This document shows, piece after piece, positions 54,568 through 64,000 of a stretch of 64,000 nt of DNA (the stretch's first letter is position 1; each line of letters starts with the position of its first letter). The notes under the pieces were generated by a model. It was not told the DNA's origin. It searched no databases and saw nothing but the letters and a program-made list of their open reading frames with translations. This DNA comes from Phialophora verrucosa (lineage: Eukaryota; Ascomycota; Eurotiomycetes; Chaetothyriales; Herpotrichiellaceae). Position numbers and translations under genes: made by a program. The stretch covers positions 1,674,001 through 1,738,000 of the forward strand of contig MSED01000009.1 of the NCBI GenBank assembly GCA_002099365.1, written 5' to 3'.

Positions 54568-55418
54568 TCAGGTCATGTCCTCGTCCTCGTCGTCATCGTT
54601 ATATCTCTGGTTGTCCCGCTCTGCTTCCTCGCGTTCTCGGCGCTCTTGTTCTCTACTTGCATCGAGTTTGCGCAATCCGTCCACCACTCCAGCCATGAAT
54701 CCTCTGGACTCGGAGACCTCCATGGCGCCGACCCCGTCCAGCCGGGTGCCTTCCCCGTCCCCAGACAGACGCTCTACTTGTTTCCGCATCTTTGCCAGCC
54801 GGACTTCCCGTATGTCCCTCAGCAATTGCCGTGCTTTGTCTGACTCCGGGATATCGTCGCTCGCAGCCTCCAAAAGGATCTCCGACACCTCAAACCAATG
54901 ATACGGGAGCGCATTTGGGAGCGCATTCACCGTAGATGACTCCACAAATGGCGGACTGGTGTAGAACGCCTTTCCTGAGTATTCTGTCTGTCGCTGGGCA
55001 GGTATCGACGGCGGGGGGGAAAGGGCCTCTATAAAATCCTTGTTTGTCTCGGTTTCGAGGATGTCTTGTAGGTTCTCCACCAAGAGCCAGGGCGGGGGCA
55101 TGATGTTTGCGCGGCGTTGGCGTTTGAGAAGGACGGCGAGCCAGAGAGGGAGGGTGGTTCGCTGGGGCGGGATAAGAGGTCGAGTGGGGCCCTATCAACC
55201 AACGACGCATAGGTCAGTCTCGTATGCGTGACAGCGGTCGCCTCGCGGAGCAAAATGTGTTTCGCACCTCATGTGTTGCAGAGGCCGTGGGAAGGACTTA
55301 CGCCCAGTAAGTCGAGGCGTTCGAGGCGCTGTCGGGGTATGATGGTCACCTGTTCCATTTCGCAGAGAAAGGCTACTTCGGAGGGCAGGAGACCCATGGG
55401 ATGCGGGAATGCAGCCAT
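54568..55418 (-). CDS. PSF2: GINS complex subunit PSF2
   Basis: Two exons (55418-55302, 55191-54568) give 246 residues. Exon 1 (MAAFPHPMGLLPSEVAFLCE, EQVTIIPRQRLERLDLLG) and the exon 2 start (GPTRPLIPPQRTTLPLWLAV, LLKRQRRANIMPPPWL) are the conserved GINS A/B domain of Psf2. ALPYHWFEVSEILLEAASDD and RQLLRDIREVRLAKMRKQ follow; the C-terminal tail is acidic (DDDEDEDMT). GINS joins Cdc45 and Mcm2-7 as the replicative CMG helicase. The intron is 110 nt. The gene is divergent from ALG10 with 303 bp between starts. It converges on the CUE gene with 132 bp between stops. Confidence 0.95.
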
Positions 55419-55721
55419 GGCAACCAGGAGAAAAGCGGGTGAAGTGTCCGTGAAATGGAACAAACAGGTGGGGAGCACTTCGAGCAGTAACAAGTCCATA
55501 TCGACGCAGCCTTGTCGCGACGCGCCAAGTCGCGGTGTCCGTTGTTCAGCCTTGCCGGGCCGGTCAAAGTTCGGACCCACCGCGCAAGGGCGACTCGAAA
55601 TCACGACATCGTGGACTCTTTCGACCTCGTCCGCCCTCGCCATTCTCTCTTTTCCAGTGCCAGCCCCGCCGTTCATCGTAGCTGGCTGTCCAGGAGACTC
55701 CGTTTCTTCTTGGCCTCCGCC
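55419..55721. promoter_or_regulatory. Compact divergent promoter, PSF2 / ALG10
   Basis: 303 bp separates the two ATGs. In-frame codons before the ALG10 ATG are open to 55512 on +, but the conserved ALG10 N-terminus begins at 55722, so this is probably leader and promoter. Confidence 0.6.
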
Positions 55722-57403
55722 ATGTCATACTTTGCTAGCTCGGAATTCCTTCGTGTCCTGCTTCTGGGCTTCATCACTTCGGCGCACATGACATGGCGAC
55801 GGCTCGTCAATCAGATCGTCCCCGAACCTTACCTCGACGAGTTCTTCCACGTGCCGCAAGCCCAGGCGTATTGGCTGGGGAAATGGTCACAATGGGATCC
55901 CAAGATCACGACCCCGCCTGGGATCTACGTCTTCTCTTACGCCGTCAACTCAATCCGAGATTTCTTCTCAAAAGAAGGACTCAAACCCTCGATCAACGAA
56001 TGGAGGCTCACTAACATCTTGCTACTGTATCTATTGCTGGTCGCATTGTACATCCTGGCAGCTGTTGGGAGGAGAAGGATCGACCATGCAAGCGTTCTTC
56101 AGCGGGAGTTCACCATCATCTGCTTTCCATTGATTTTCTTCTTTTCTGGGATCTACTATACCGATCTCTTCAGCGTCTTTACCGTCGTTGTTGCCCAGAC
56201 AATCTGGTCTGCGGGGACGAATGCGGAGGGACCAACGAAGTTCCTCTACCAGTTCCTGCATCTTGTAGCCGGGTTGGTGTCTCTGACCGCGAGGCAGACC
56301 AATGTCTTCTGGGTGGCTGTTTACCTGGGAGGGCTGCAGGTCGTTGAGAGTATCAAACTAAGGGTTGGTGCACATGAGGTCCATGATCCTCCTGTATCAG
56401 AATCATATTTCGAAGGTTCGCATGGCCCTAGTCTCCTGTCTCACAGTCCAGACGACATGTATTTCCTCGGTTTGCTTTTCTGACGGCAATCCCAGACATC
56501 CCTATCACAACCATCTCGCTGACCCAGGCTGCCGTAACCATGCTTCCGCAACTGCTCCTCGACCTGTGGCCACAACTATCCCTCCTCCTGGCGTTTGCAG
56601 GATTTGTGGTCTGGAATGCAGGCGTCGTTCTCGGTGACAAGGATAACCATGTTGCCACCATCCACCTCCCCCAAATGCTCTATATATGGCCGGCGATCGT
56701 CTTCTTCTCTTGGCCCGTCCTCCTACCTCTGTTCTCCGACTTGTCGCGCTTCCGGAAACGACTGCCGAGGCTGACTACGACGGTCACTTCCATCGCAATC
56801 ATGCTCGCCATCGTCAACCTCAACACCATCATCCACCCATTCACACTGGCCGACAACCGGCACTACACATTCTACGTCTTTGCCATTCTGAGGAAGCATT
56901 GGCTCATCAAGTACGCCGCCGTCCCAATCTACTTTGGCTGCGCCTTCCTGGTGCTCGCAGCTCTAGGCGGGTCCCCGGACGTCACGTCGGGCGCCGCACA
57001 AAAGGGCATTCGCATCTTACACGGCGACGACACTGTATGCGTGAGTTTCGTCATCGTCTGGCTCGTCTCCACCGCTCTGTCCCTCGTCGCGGCCCCGCTC
57101 GTCGAACCTCGATATTTCCTCATCCCCTGGCTCACCTGGAGACTTGCCGTGCCCGATTACACGCCCCTGTCCGAGGAGAGACGAAGGAGAACGACACTGG
57201 AGAAGAAGGCAATGGCTAGCGACCGTTCGCCCACACCGAGCCCCTCAGCGCTCCAGTCGGCTTTGAGGCTTGCAGCCGCGTCCTCTGGCTGGGTCGAGCT
57301 GTGCTGGTACGTCCTCGTCAATCTGGCGACGTGCTACGTCTTCCTGTACAGAGGGTTCGAATGGGCCCAAGAGCCAGGCAACGTCCAGAGATTCATGTGG
57401 TAA
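55722..57403 (+). CDS. ALG10: ALG10 alpha-1,2-glucosyltransferase (ER, lipid-linked oligosaccharide)
   Basis: Two exons (55722-56415, 56496-57403) give 533 residues. The signature PEPYLDEFFHVPQAQAYWLG, with its acidic luminal pair, and WDPKITTPPGIYVFSY are diagnostic of Alg10/Die2. Many hydrophobic helices follow, then TDLFSVFTVVVAQ, LVSLTARQTNVFW, and near the end HPFTLADNRHYTFYVF and LVEPRYFLIPWLTWRL. The enzyme adds the third and last glucose from dolichol-phosphate-glucose to the dolichol-linked oligosaccharide before transfer to protein. The intron (GTTCGC donor, CCCAG acceptor) is exactly in frame (YFE-D-IPITT). It looks intact. Confidence 0.95.
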
Positions 57404-58175
57404 TACTCCGAAGCCTACAAGGGAAGGCCCCAAGCGAGTGAGGGTTTCATGTCATGGGATGTTTGCCGCGAGAGGATTCCCAACCCCGTGAGGGGCATGA
57501 TGATGATGCACATACTGCATGATATCCTTCTGAATCTGAACGGTCCATTGTCATGCTCATATCTTCGAAATCCCGTACTCGTATGCACTTCGCCCACGGC
57601 AAGGCCGAGGGGATCTTCATCTCATCCTCATCCTCGTCCCCGTCCATCTGATCTGATCTGATCTGGTCTGGTCTGGTCTGATCCCCATCTCCCATCAAGC
57701 ATCTCCATACTACAGCGCGAGGTCGAACCATCTACAGTGGTATCGTGCCCCCTGTTGTGCATCCACGAAGAAGAATGTCATTCTTGGACCCAAAATACCA
57801 AGGACCTACATCTATAGCTGCGCCTCTCATTTTTCTTCGTCGTTGTAATACTTCCAGGACTTCGGGTCTCCTGAGGCAGTTCGGTAATTGCCACGCTGGA
57901 GCCTGAAGGAGAGTCAGCAATGCTCACAGACTACTCCCTACGGACACCACGGACACCACGGACTACGCTATAGTATTGTATGTGTATATGTATGTTGGGT
58001 ATTGCCTAATTTTGATTCCTCGACACGTGCTTTTCTCGATATTCTTACATAGAGAATCCTCATCTCGAGTATTTCCATCACTTTTTCTTTTCACGGAACC
58101 AGCCAGTTAGGACTCACTCTCACGTTTGCACTTTCCAGTCCTGTTTGCGTTGCACTCCCTCACCTGGTCCTGCCT
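57404..58175. other. Convergent 3' region with pentanucleotide repeat
   Basis: 772 bp between ALG10 and the permease 3' ends. It holds the seven-unit repeat at 57646-57680 and a doubled GGACACCAC near 57935-57952. No gene recognised. Confidence 0.5.
57646..57680. repeat. Pentanucleotide microsatellite, (ATCTG)4(GTCTG)3
   Basis: Four ATCTG units run directly into three GTCTG units, with no interruption. It is in non-coding convergent sequence. Confidence 0.93.
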
Positions 58176-60024
58176 CTACACTGCAACAACGCTGCCCAAC
58201 CTCATGACGGCCCTAACCTCGTCGTCGATTGTCGGGCCATGGTATTCTTGCCGCCCTCGGACCCAATACCACACAATACTAAAGATCACGACTCCACCCG
58301 TCACTACCACGGAGTAATTCATTGTCTCCGCATCCACAGGTGTGACCGGTGGCCACACGGACCAGAAAATCACGAAGATCATGTACACGCAGGCGTAGGC
58401 ATTGTTCAGCGTGCCAAGCAGGCCGGGCAGGTGGAAAGGTCCCCACTGCAGGGGAGCTTGGGCGACGAGGCTGGGCCGACGGTTCTGGATCTCAAAGGTG
58501 GGTAAACCGTTGGAGCTGGTGGGTTGCAGTGGAGGGTTGATCTCGGAATCCAGCGTCTTTTTCTCCCCGTATAGATCTGTGTCGGCGCCCGACGGGCCAA
58601 TTTTCTCAATGGGATCCGAGTTACTGTTGCTGCTTTCCATGCCGGTGTCATCGCCGACGGGCAACCCAGGCGTCTCCTTCCGATGTGGCTCAATATGCCC
58701 TTTAATCCTGTGCCACAGCAGAAATGCCGCGGGCAGGAAATACGAGCAGTAAAACCCAGTGATCGTCAGGGAAATCACATCGTTGAATGCCGTGCTGCTG
58801 CCAATGTAAATCAGAGTAAGCAAGGCGGCAAATGTGGTGACCACGGCGACGCCCACGATGGGGATTCTTCGAACACGCGAGACGTAGGCGATCGTGCTGC
58901 TGAAAGGCGTGCCCTTGTCGCGCGCAAAGGACCAGGTCATTCGGGAGGCTGTAGTTGTTATTCCGATGGCGCAAGACCAGGTAAGGATCAAGACGACTGC
59001 GACCATTACAGTTGCGCCGGAGATTGTATTTACACTGTCTGTTCGTCGCCAAAGATTAGTGATTCGACGCCGCATGTATTGAGAAGCGTTTCGCCTCGGA
59101 GAAGCACTTACCGTAGAATATCTGAATGAACGGATACCCCGTGGCGGTGTCGAGCACGGAGTCGACATCTCCAAGACAGAACAAGACCGTCAACATCATG
59201 GCAAACCCAACAAGACCATTGATGCACATGCTTCCAATGATTGCGCGCGGGATATTCAGTGCGGAATTTTCGACTTCTTCGGCCATATGCACAGAGGCAT
59301 CGGCGCCCACAAATGTTGCCACATTACCGAGAAACCCCACGCAGTAGGATAGCCCTTGCGTGGACCAGCCACCTTCGTTCAGGGCCGTGGTGAAGACGAA
59401 GTGGGCAGAGTTATGCGGTGCCGTTGCCCACAAGGTTGCCAGGATGGCAATGAATCCAGCGATGTGGAAGACAATGATGAAGATTTCGAACTTCGGCAGT
59501 GCTCCTGGAATCACGACATTGACAAAGATGGCCACCGCGATCACCAGCCACGCCAAGAGTGTGCCGTGCCAGCGTTTGGCATCATAGCTGTTCTCATTGT
59601 CGAGAATGATCGCACCCTGGATCATCGTACCCGCGAAGATCGTCTCCGTTGCGACGGTGGCGATCCAGGCAAGAGACGTCAACCAGCCGATGATATAGCT
59701 ACTGAAGACTTTCCAGCGCGGTGGAGCGAGCATGTATACCCAGTAGTACTGGCCACCCGCAATTGGTGCCATGGAGGCAAGCTCCGAGATGACGGTGTAG
59801 ACTGACAGCGTACTGGACCACGCAATGATGAAGCCGTAGACGAGGCCTGCTGGTCCGCCATTGTCAAAGCCTTGGCTGAAAAGAGCCAGCACCGTTTCCC
59901 AGGTGATGAGTTCGCAAACGGCGAAACCGAAGAGGGACCAGAAACCGAATCGTCGTTTGAGCACTTGCTTCTTGCCAAGTAACGCTAAGGCGCGCGTGTC
60001 GTTGTCTTCCTTCACGGAAGGCAT
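58176..60024 (-). CDS. Amino acid/choline-type permease (APC superfamily)
   Basis: Two exons (60024-59112, 59038-58176) give 591 residues. The first exon shows LKRRFGFWSLFGFAVCELIT, ETVLALFSQGFDNGGPAGLVYG, then SELASMAPIAGGQYYWVYML, the family's helix 1-3 signature in fungal GABA/choline permeases (Uga4/Hnm1-like). The second carries ITTTASRMTWSFARDKGTPFS and RIPIVGVAVVTTFAALLTLI, with about 12 membrane helices overall. An unusually long hydrophilic loop (about 75 residues, rich in Ser/Pro, KETPGLPVGDDTGMESSNSN) lies before the last two helices. It likely acts at the plasma membrane; whether it carries choline, GABA or another amine is not readable. The Met at 60024 (MPSVKED) is preferred over 60069. 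Confidence 0.92.
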
Positions 60025-61806
60025 TGTTGCTTGCTGTCGCGGGCAAAGACCAAATAGAAGCCGCGCCACCGCCTTGTGTGTCCTGCTCGTACGGGCTTGG
60101 AGAAGGGCGTGAGGTGGACGAAGCTGGAGACAGGCCGAAGTCCGGAATATAGCTCGATGAAGCTTCCTTCGAGCATCAACTGCTTACTGGGAAATGCCGC
60201 ACTTTTCCGCTGCAGGAACTTCTTTCTGCTTCGAGCGATGGGGCTTGTGATTGTCGAGGCTGACGGTGCGAAAGATAGTGAAGATAGAGGCCATCGAGGA
60301 GAGTGGCTGGAGAAAACCCGAGGTCACGCGGGGGTGGAGCGTGAAGAAAATCGATCGTTGCTAGAACCTTGCCTGATATGGGAAACTTTAGCCACTGCGA
60401 TGGATCAGAGAATGGGGAATCCGTTACCCTGAACAAGGCATTGCGCCAATGGGTGCAGCGGCAAATTGCGGCCCCAAATTGACTTCTCGTCGCAGCTTGC
60501 TCTTTCGGAAGCTTTGAGGAGAGGGGGAAGAGGCACGAGTTGGGTACTGGGTGACTGGGAACGTGTGGTGGACCATTCTCACTGTCCAATCCAAGTCCCC
60601 CAAGAAGCTTTTGCCGAGGCCGCTGACGGGGCGCCTCCCGACCGTCCCGCGCATGTCACTGGCTGCCGGACGCCTTCAAAAGCTTGCCTCGGTGCTTGCT
60701 TGTAGCTTGTCCTTGATCGTGGAAACTCTCCGCGGCTGGGTGAAAATAAAGACAGGCAAGTCCGTGTGAGATAGTCATGCGAGTCTCTTGGGAGAAGTGA
60801 CGATGCTGACATTGACGGAAAGCGGGACTTGTCGGTGACTCGGGTCTTGGGAGGGGACGGGCGGGATACATGGGCATCGACTGCGGCCGTGTACCGAGAG
60901 AATTGATACCAAGAAAGTCGCACATGCCGTCCGATCTGTTGAGGATGGCTCTCGAGATAAAACACAGGCAGACTTGGTGCAGATATTGCGACGTCCGGGA
61001 GGGAAGATGAAAAGCATCTTGTTGGCGAGAGAAGTAGAAGCTCACCTGACGATATAATGATAATGCCGTCCCAAACGTGGGTCGCTAATACTCACAGAAC
61101 GGCCTTCCAACTCGGATGCACAGAGGATCTATCTAGGAAGACGCATCAACATTGGTTGCTAGCCTGTAACCGATCTCGGAAGAGGGCAAATGGATAATGA
61201 GGTGGCTTTGGATCGCAAATGCTACTATGCCTGAAAAGGGAGATCGGAGCAAATCGACCTGAGTATTGAACATAAGATGCCTTGTGAACCGACTCATGGA
61301 TCACGCAGGTGCGCACTTCGAGCTTCGGGAGCTCGAACTGGTCGAGAGGACATCATAAGAGAGAGCCAACATCATTGCCTTTGGTCTCTAAGACCACCCT
61401 ACGCGCCGCCATTGTACATATTGTGCGGAGTGCAATGCTGGATGCATTTGTCTAGTCTGTGGCAAGCTTTGACAATGCTCAAGGGGTGCCTAAGCCTGAT
61501 TAAAGGGGTCGGCTCTTCCACGTGCAGTTGTAATCCACCGAGGGAACCCCCTGCCATGGCGGGTGGCGTCTGATCTAGCACCGTCTGTCCCGAGATTGGC
61601 TCAGCTCTCAGGTCTCGCCTCTGCTTTCCACAGTGTACGGGAGTCAAGCCATCTCATCTGCACTTTCAAAGACATCGCTAGCGACTGGTCTCGGCAGCGC
61701 CTTCGAGACGGTGCCACGATGAGCATGAGAGACGATAAAGGCGGTGGCCCGGTGCCGCCAACCGCTCCTATGCGACAATCTCAAGCTCTTCCGGTTATCT
61801 TCTACG
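60025..61806. other. Divergent intergenic region, permease / DUF3176 gene
   Basis: 1.8 kb between two divergent starts. ORFs of 80-137 codons overlap each other on both strands and have no recognised domain. Both promoters must lie here. No repeats seen. Confidence 0.5.
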
Positions 61807-63843
61807 ATGTCTGCAAATGTTGTCGATACTCCAGCACCACCGCCGTCGTTCAGCGTTCCCAAGGAGAAGTTGATCTATGAAAGCATCCAACGGGAGGAGG
61901 AACCGCCAACACTCAATAGATTGCTACGCATTGCGGACGAGTACTGGCTACTTGAATGGTTCGGTCTCTTCCTTGCTTTCGGTTCCGTCGCCGGCATCGC
62001 GGCATTACTAGGTTCGTCTTTCGTTGTTCATACACTCCAATGGGTTCAACAAATTCAATGCTCATAGTTGTCTCGCCATGCAGGATGGCGCAACGGCCGG
62101 CCGAATCCCAATTGGCACTGGCCAGTGGGAAGAGGCCACCATAGAAAGGATGTTTCTATCACAATTAACACGATTATATCCATTTTCTCAACCGCCTTCA
62201 AGTCGGGCTTGCTCATCCCCGTGGGTGCCTCTCTTGGACAGCTCAAATGGATCTGGTTCCAAGGCGGCCATCCCTTGTCTCACTTCGCTGCGTTTGACTC
62301 GGCTGCTCGAGGGCCCCTTGGTTCAGTTATACTTCTGTGGACTCTGCGAGGAAGACGGCTTGCATGCTTGGGAGCTGTGATCGTTATTGCATCACTAGCT
62401 ATTGACTTTGCATTGCAAGCCTTGATCGTCTACCCTCTTCGACCTGTTGATATTGGCATTAACGCAACAGTGCCACGCGCCAACAATTACGGCCCTCTTC
62501 TCCAGCCAGGCGATGGACTCGAGCCCTCGATGTACGGAGCGATCTTTGCCGGCGTGTACAATTGGCAAGCCAACTATCAAGTGCAGCCCTTCTGCACCAC
62601 CGGTAATTGCACCTTTCCAAGTACCTATACAAGTCTCGCAGTCTGCAGCGGATGCCACGATGTCACCAGCGAGCTTCGGCCATCGTGCGCCACGGGGAAC
62701 TTTACCCATACGACGTGCCTCGATAATGACGCAGATTGTGACGACCCGCCCACGGTGGTTGAGCACACCTACTGCAACTATACTCTTCCGAACGGACTCG
62801 AGATGAGTGGTCTCCCGTCATGGGACTGGTCTTTTGCTGAGATGAGCGGAAATCTTGACGAGTCTGTGAACTTCGGTTTCCGAGGCGTTCTATCTGTCTT
62901 CTCGACAATACATGCATTACGCGACCTTGGCACTTCGGACGCGACGATTTCGCCCGGCAGTATTCAAGCTACTGAATGTGGCCTTTACTACTGCGTTCAG
63001 AAGCACACTGTAACTATTGTCAACGGCTCGATGACGGAGAGGCTTGTCGATACCTACAACGCAAACCCTACCGACTACGACGAGAATTCCGGGGAAACTA
63101 TTGTTTTCCATCCCCCGCAGTCATGGACCAACGTTAGCGATGATGCGTCATTCGATCCGAGCGAAAACACGCCCGACGCCAACATATATATGGGCGGCGG
63201 TTTGTCTACCGTTCGTAGCACATTTCATGACATCTGGAAGGGATCGAGGAATGTCATCAACGGCCAGATGGCTCCATCTACCACACCTCTCGCAGAGATG
63301 ACGTGGAGGTTCGAGCTGGACGACTTTAGGAACTGGACACATGCGATTGCCTCGTCCATGAGCCTCAATATCCGCACCAACGAAGCAGTCTGGTACACAA
63401 ATCCCTTCCCCACGGCGAATGGCACCACTTACCAGTATCAACCATTCGTGTCAGTTCGGTGGCCGTGGATCACGTTGCCTGCGTTGCTTGCGGTCCTCGC
63501 ACTGATCCTGCTTCTCTCGACAATCCATCTGTCTGCGAAGCAGGGGGCGCTCCATTGGAAGGGCAACAGCCTGGCCCATTTCTTCCATCCGTTGACGAGT
63601 GGCGGTCGACACGCCATCGCCGAGGCACAAACCCCTAGGCAGATGCAAAACATGGCGGAACGGTTTCCTGTCCGCGTCCAGAAAACAGAAAGCGGGTTCC
63701 GACTCGTGGAGCATGAGACCTCGATCGAGATGTTGCATCCACCAGGACCCTATACGCCGCAACCACCGGGCTCGAGAGAATCCCAGCAAATGTTTGGCAG
63801 CGGTGCGGAAATGAGGAATAGAAAAAGGGAGTATGCTTCCTAG
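61807..63843 (+). CDS. DUF3176 multi-pass membrane protein
   Basis: Two exons (61807-62011, 62084-63843) give 654 residues. The N-terminal layout is that of DUF3176: a WLLEWFGLFLAFGSVAGIA helix (about 45-65), then NGRPNPNWHWPV, DVSITINTIISIFSTAFKSG with GQLKWIWF, FDSAARGPLGSVILLW, and a third helix (AVIVIASLAIDFALQALIV). A large extracytoplasmic domain of about 330 residues follows with many cysteines (NCTFPS, VCSGCHDV) and several N-glycosylation sequons (NCT, NFT, NYT, NGS, NWT). A last helix near 528-550 precedes a ~100-residue cytosolic tail. To my knowledge the family is fungus-specific and expanded in filamentous ascomycetes, with no known function. The cysteine pairs and sequons indicate a surface protein. 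Confidence 0.92.
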
Positions 63844-64000
63844 AGATGCTGAACGGCTCAGTGCTCTTACACTCTTTCTGATATCTCTCTCATTGTGGTA
63901 TTGCTGCTTTACGGCCTTTATACGTCATCAAGACGCGGATGAATAGAACAAGCTGGTGTAGCTGCTCCCAATCTGACCAATCGTGGCTTCCTTTGTTCGT
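63844..64000. other. 3' flank of the DUF3176 gene
   Basis: 157 bp to the window edge. Nothing recognised beyond probable 3' UTR. Confidence 0.4.

Noticed and set aside
1..64000. tRNA, 5S rRNA, CRISPR arrays and intact transposons.
   Set aside because: No convincing B-box/cloverleaf, 5S core, spaced direct-repeat array, transposase or terminal repeats were seen by eye; a dedicated scan could still find small RNAs.

Overview
The window is nuclear DNA from a filamentous ascomycete (Pezizomycotina). The signs are dense genes on both strands, short 45-80 nt introns with CTGAC/CTAAC-type branch sites, orthologues of yeast housekeeping genes (FOL1, TIF35, GCV1, GET1, BBC1, RTR1, EMC4, APL1, PSF2, ALG10), and fungus-specific families (Zn2Cys6 regulators, DUF3176, DUF3500, an Ndt80/PhoG regulator). 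I cannot name a genus. A Chaetothyriales-type black fungus would fit the mix of aromatic-catabolism genes, but that is a guess. I support 26 protein genes. No tRNA, rRNA, CRISPR array or intact transposon was recognised.

Layout. 1-5.9 kb: the 5' end of an MFS transporter gene, a bifunctional HPPK-DHPS folate gene, a nitronate monooxygenase-like gene and eIF3g. 5.9-16.9 kb: a gene-poor stretch around one Ndt80/PhoG-type transcription factor with a long upstream region. 17-29 kb: housekeeping genes for the glycine cleavage T-protein, GET1, a small Ala/Arg-rich protein beside an 18-bp minisatellite, the actin-patch SH3 protein BBC1, RTR1 and EMC4.

29.7-50.0 kb is the accessory core. It looks like a catabolic or small-molecule cluster: FAD monooxygenase, FAH-family hydrolase, Zn2Cys6 regulator, cytochrome P450, DUF3500 protein, two MFS transporters of the allantoate/nicotinate permease type, a 6-methylsalicylate-decarboxylase-like amidohydrolase and a second Zn2Cys6 regulator. 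The first eight genes form four divergent pairs, each sharing a 0.4-0.75 kb promoter region. No PKS or NRPS is visible, so uptake and breakdown (or modification) of a salicylate-like aromatic is the simplest reading. Two members appear broken: the FAD monooxygenase has an in-frame TAA, and the second MFS gene has a frameshift made by a 17-bp tandem duplication.

50.7-63.8 kb returns to housekeeping genes: AP-2 beta-adaptin, a Cue1-like ER protein, GINS subunit PSF2 divergent from the ER glucosyltransferase ALG10, an amino-acid/choline-type permease, and a DUF3176 membrane protein. Exon structures were built by hand from splice signals, reading frame and remembered family conservation; no search or alignment was run.
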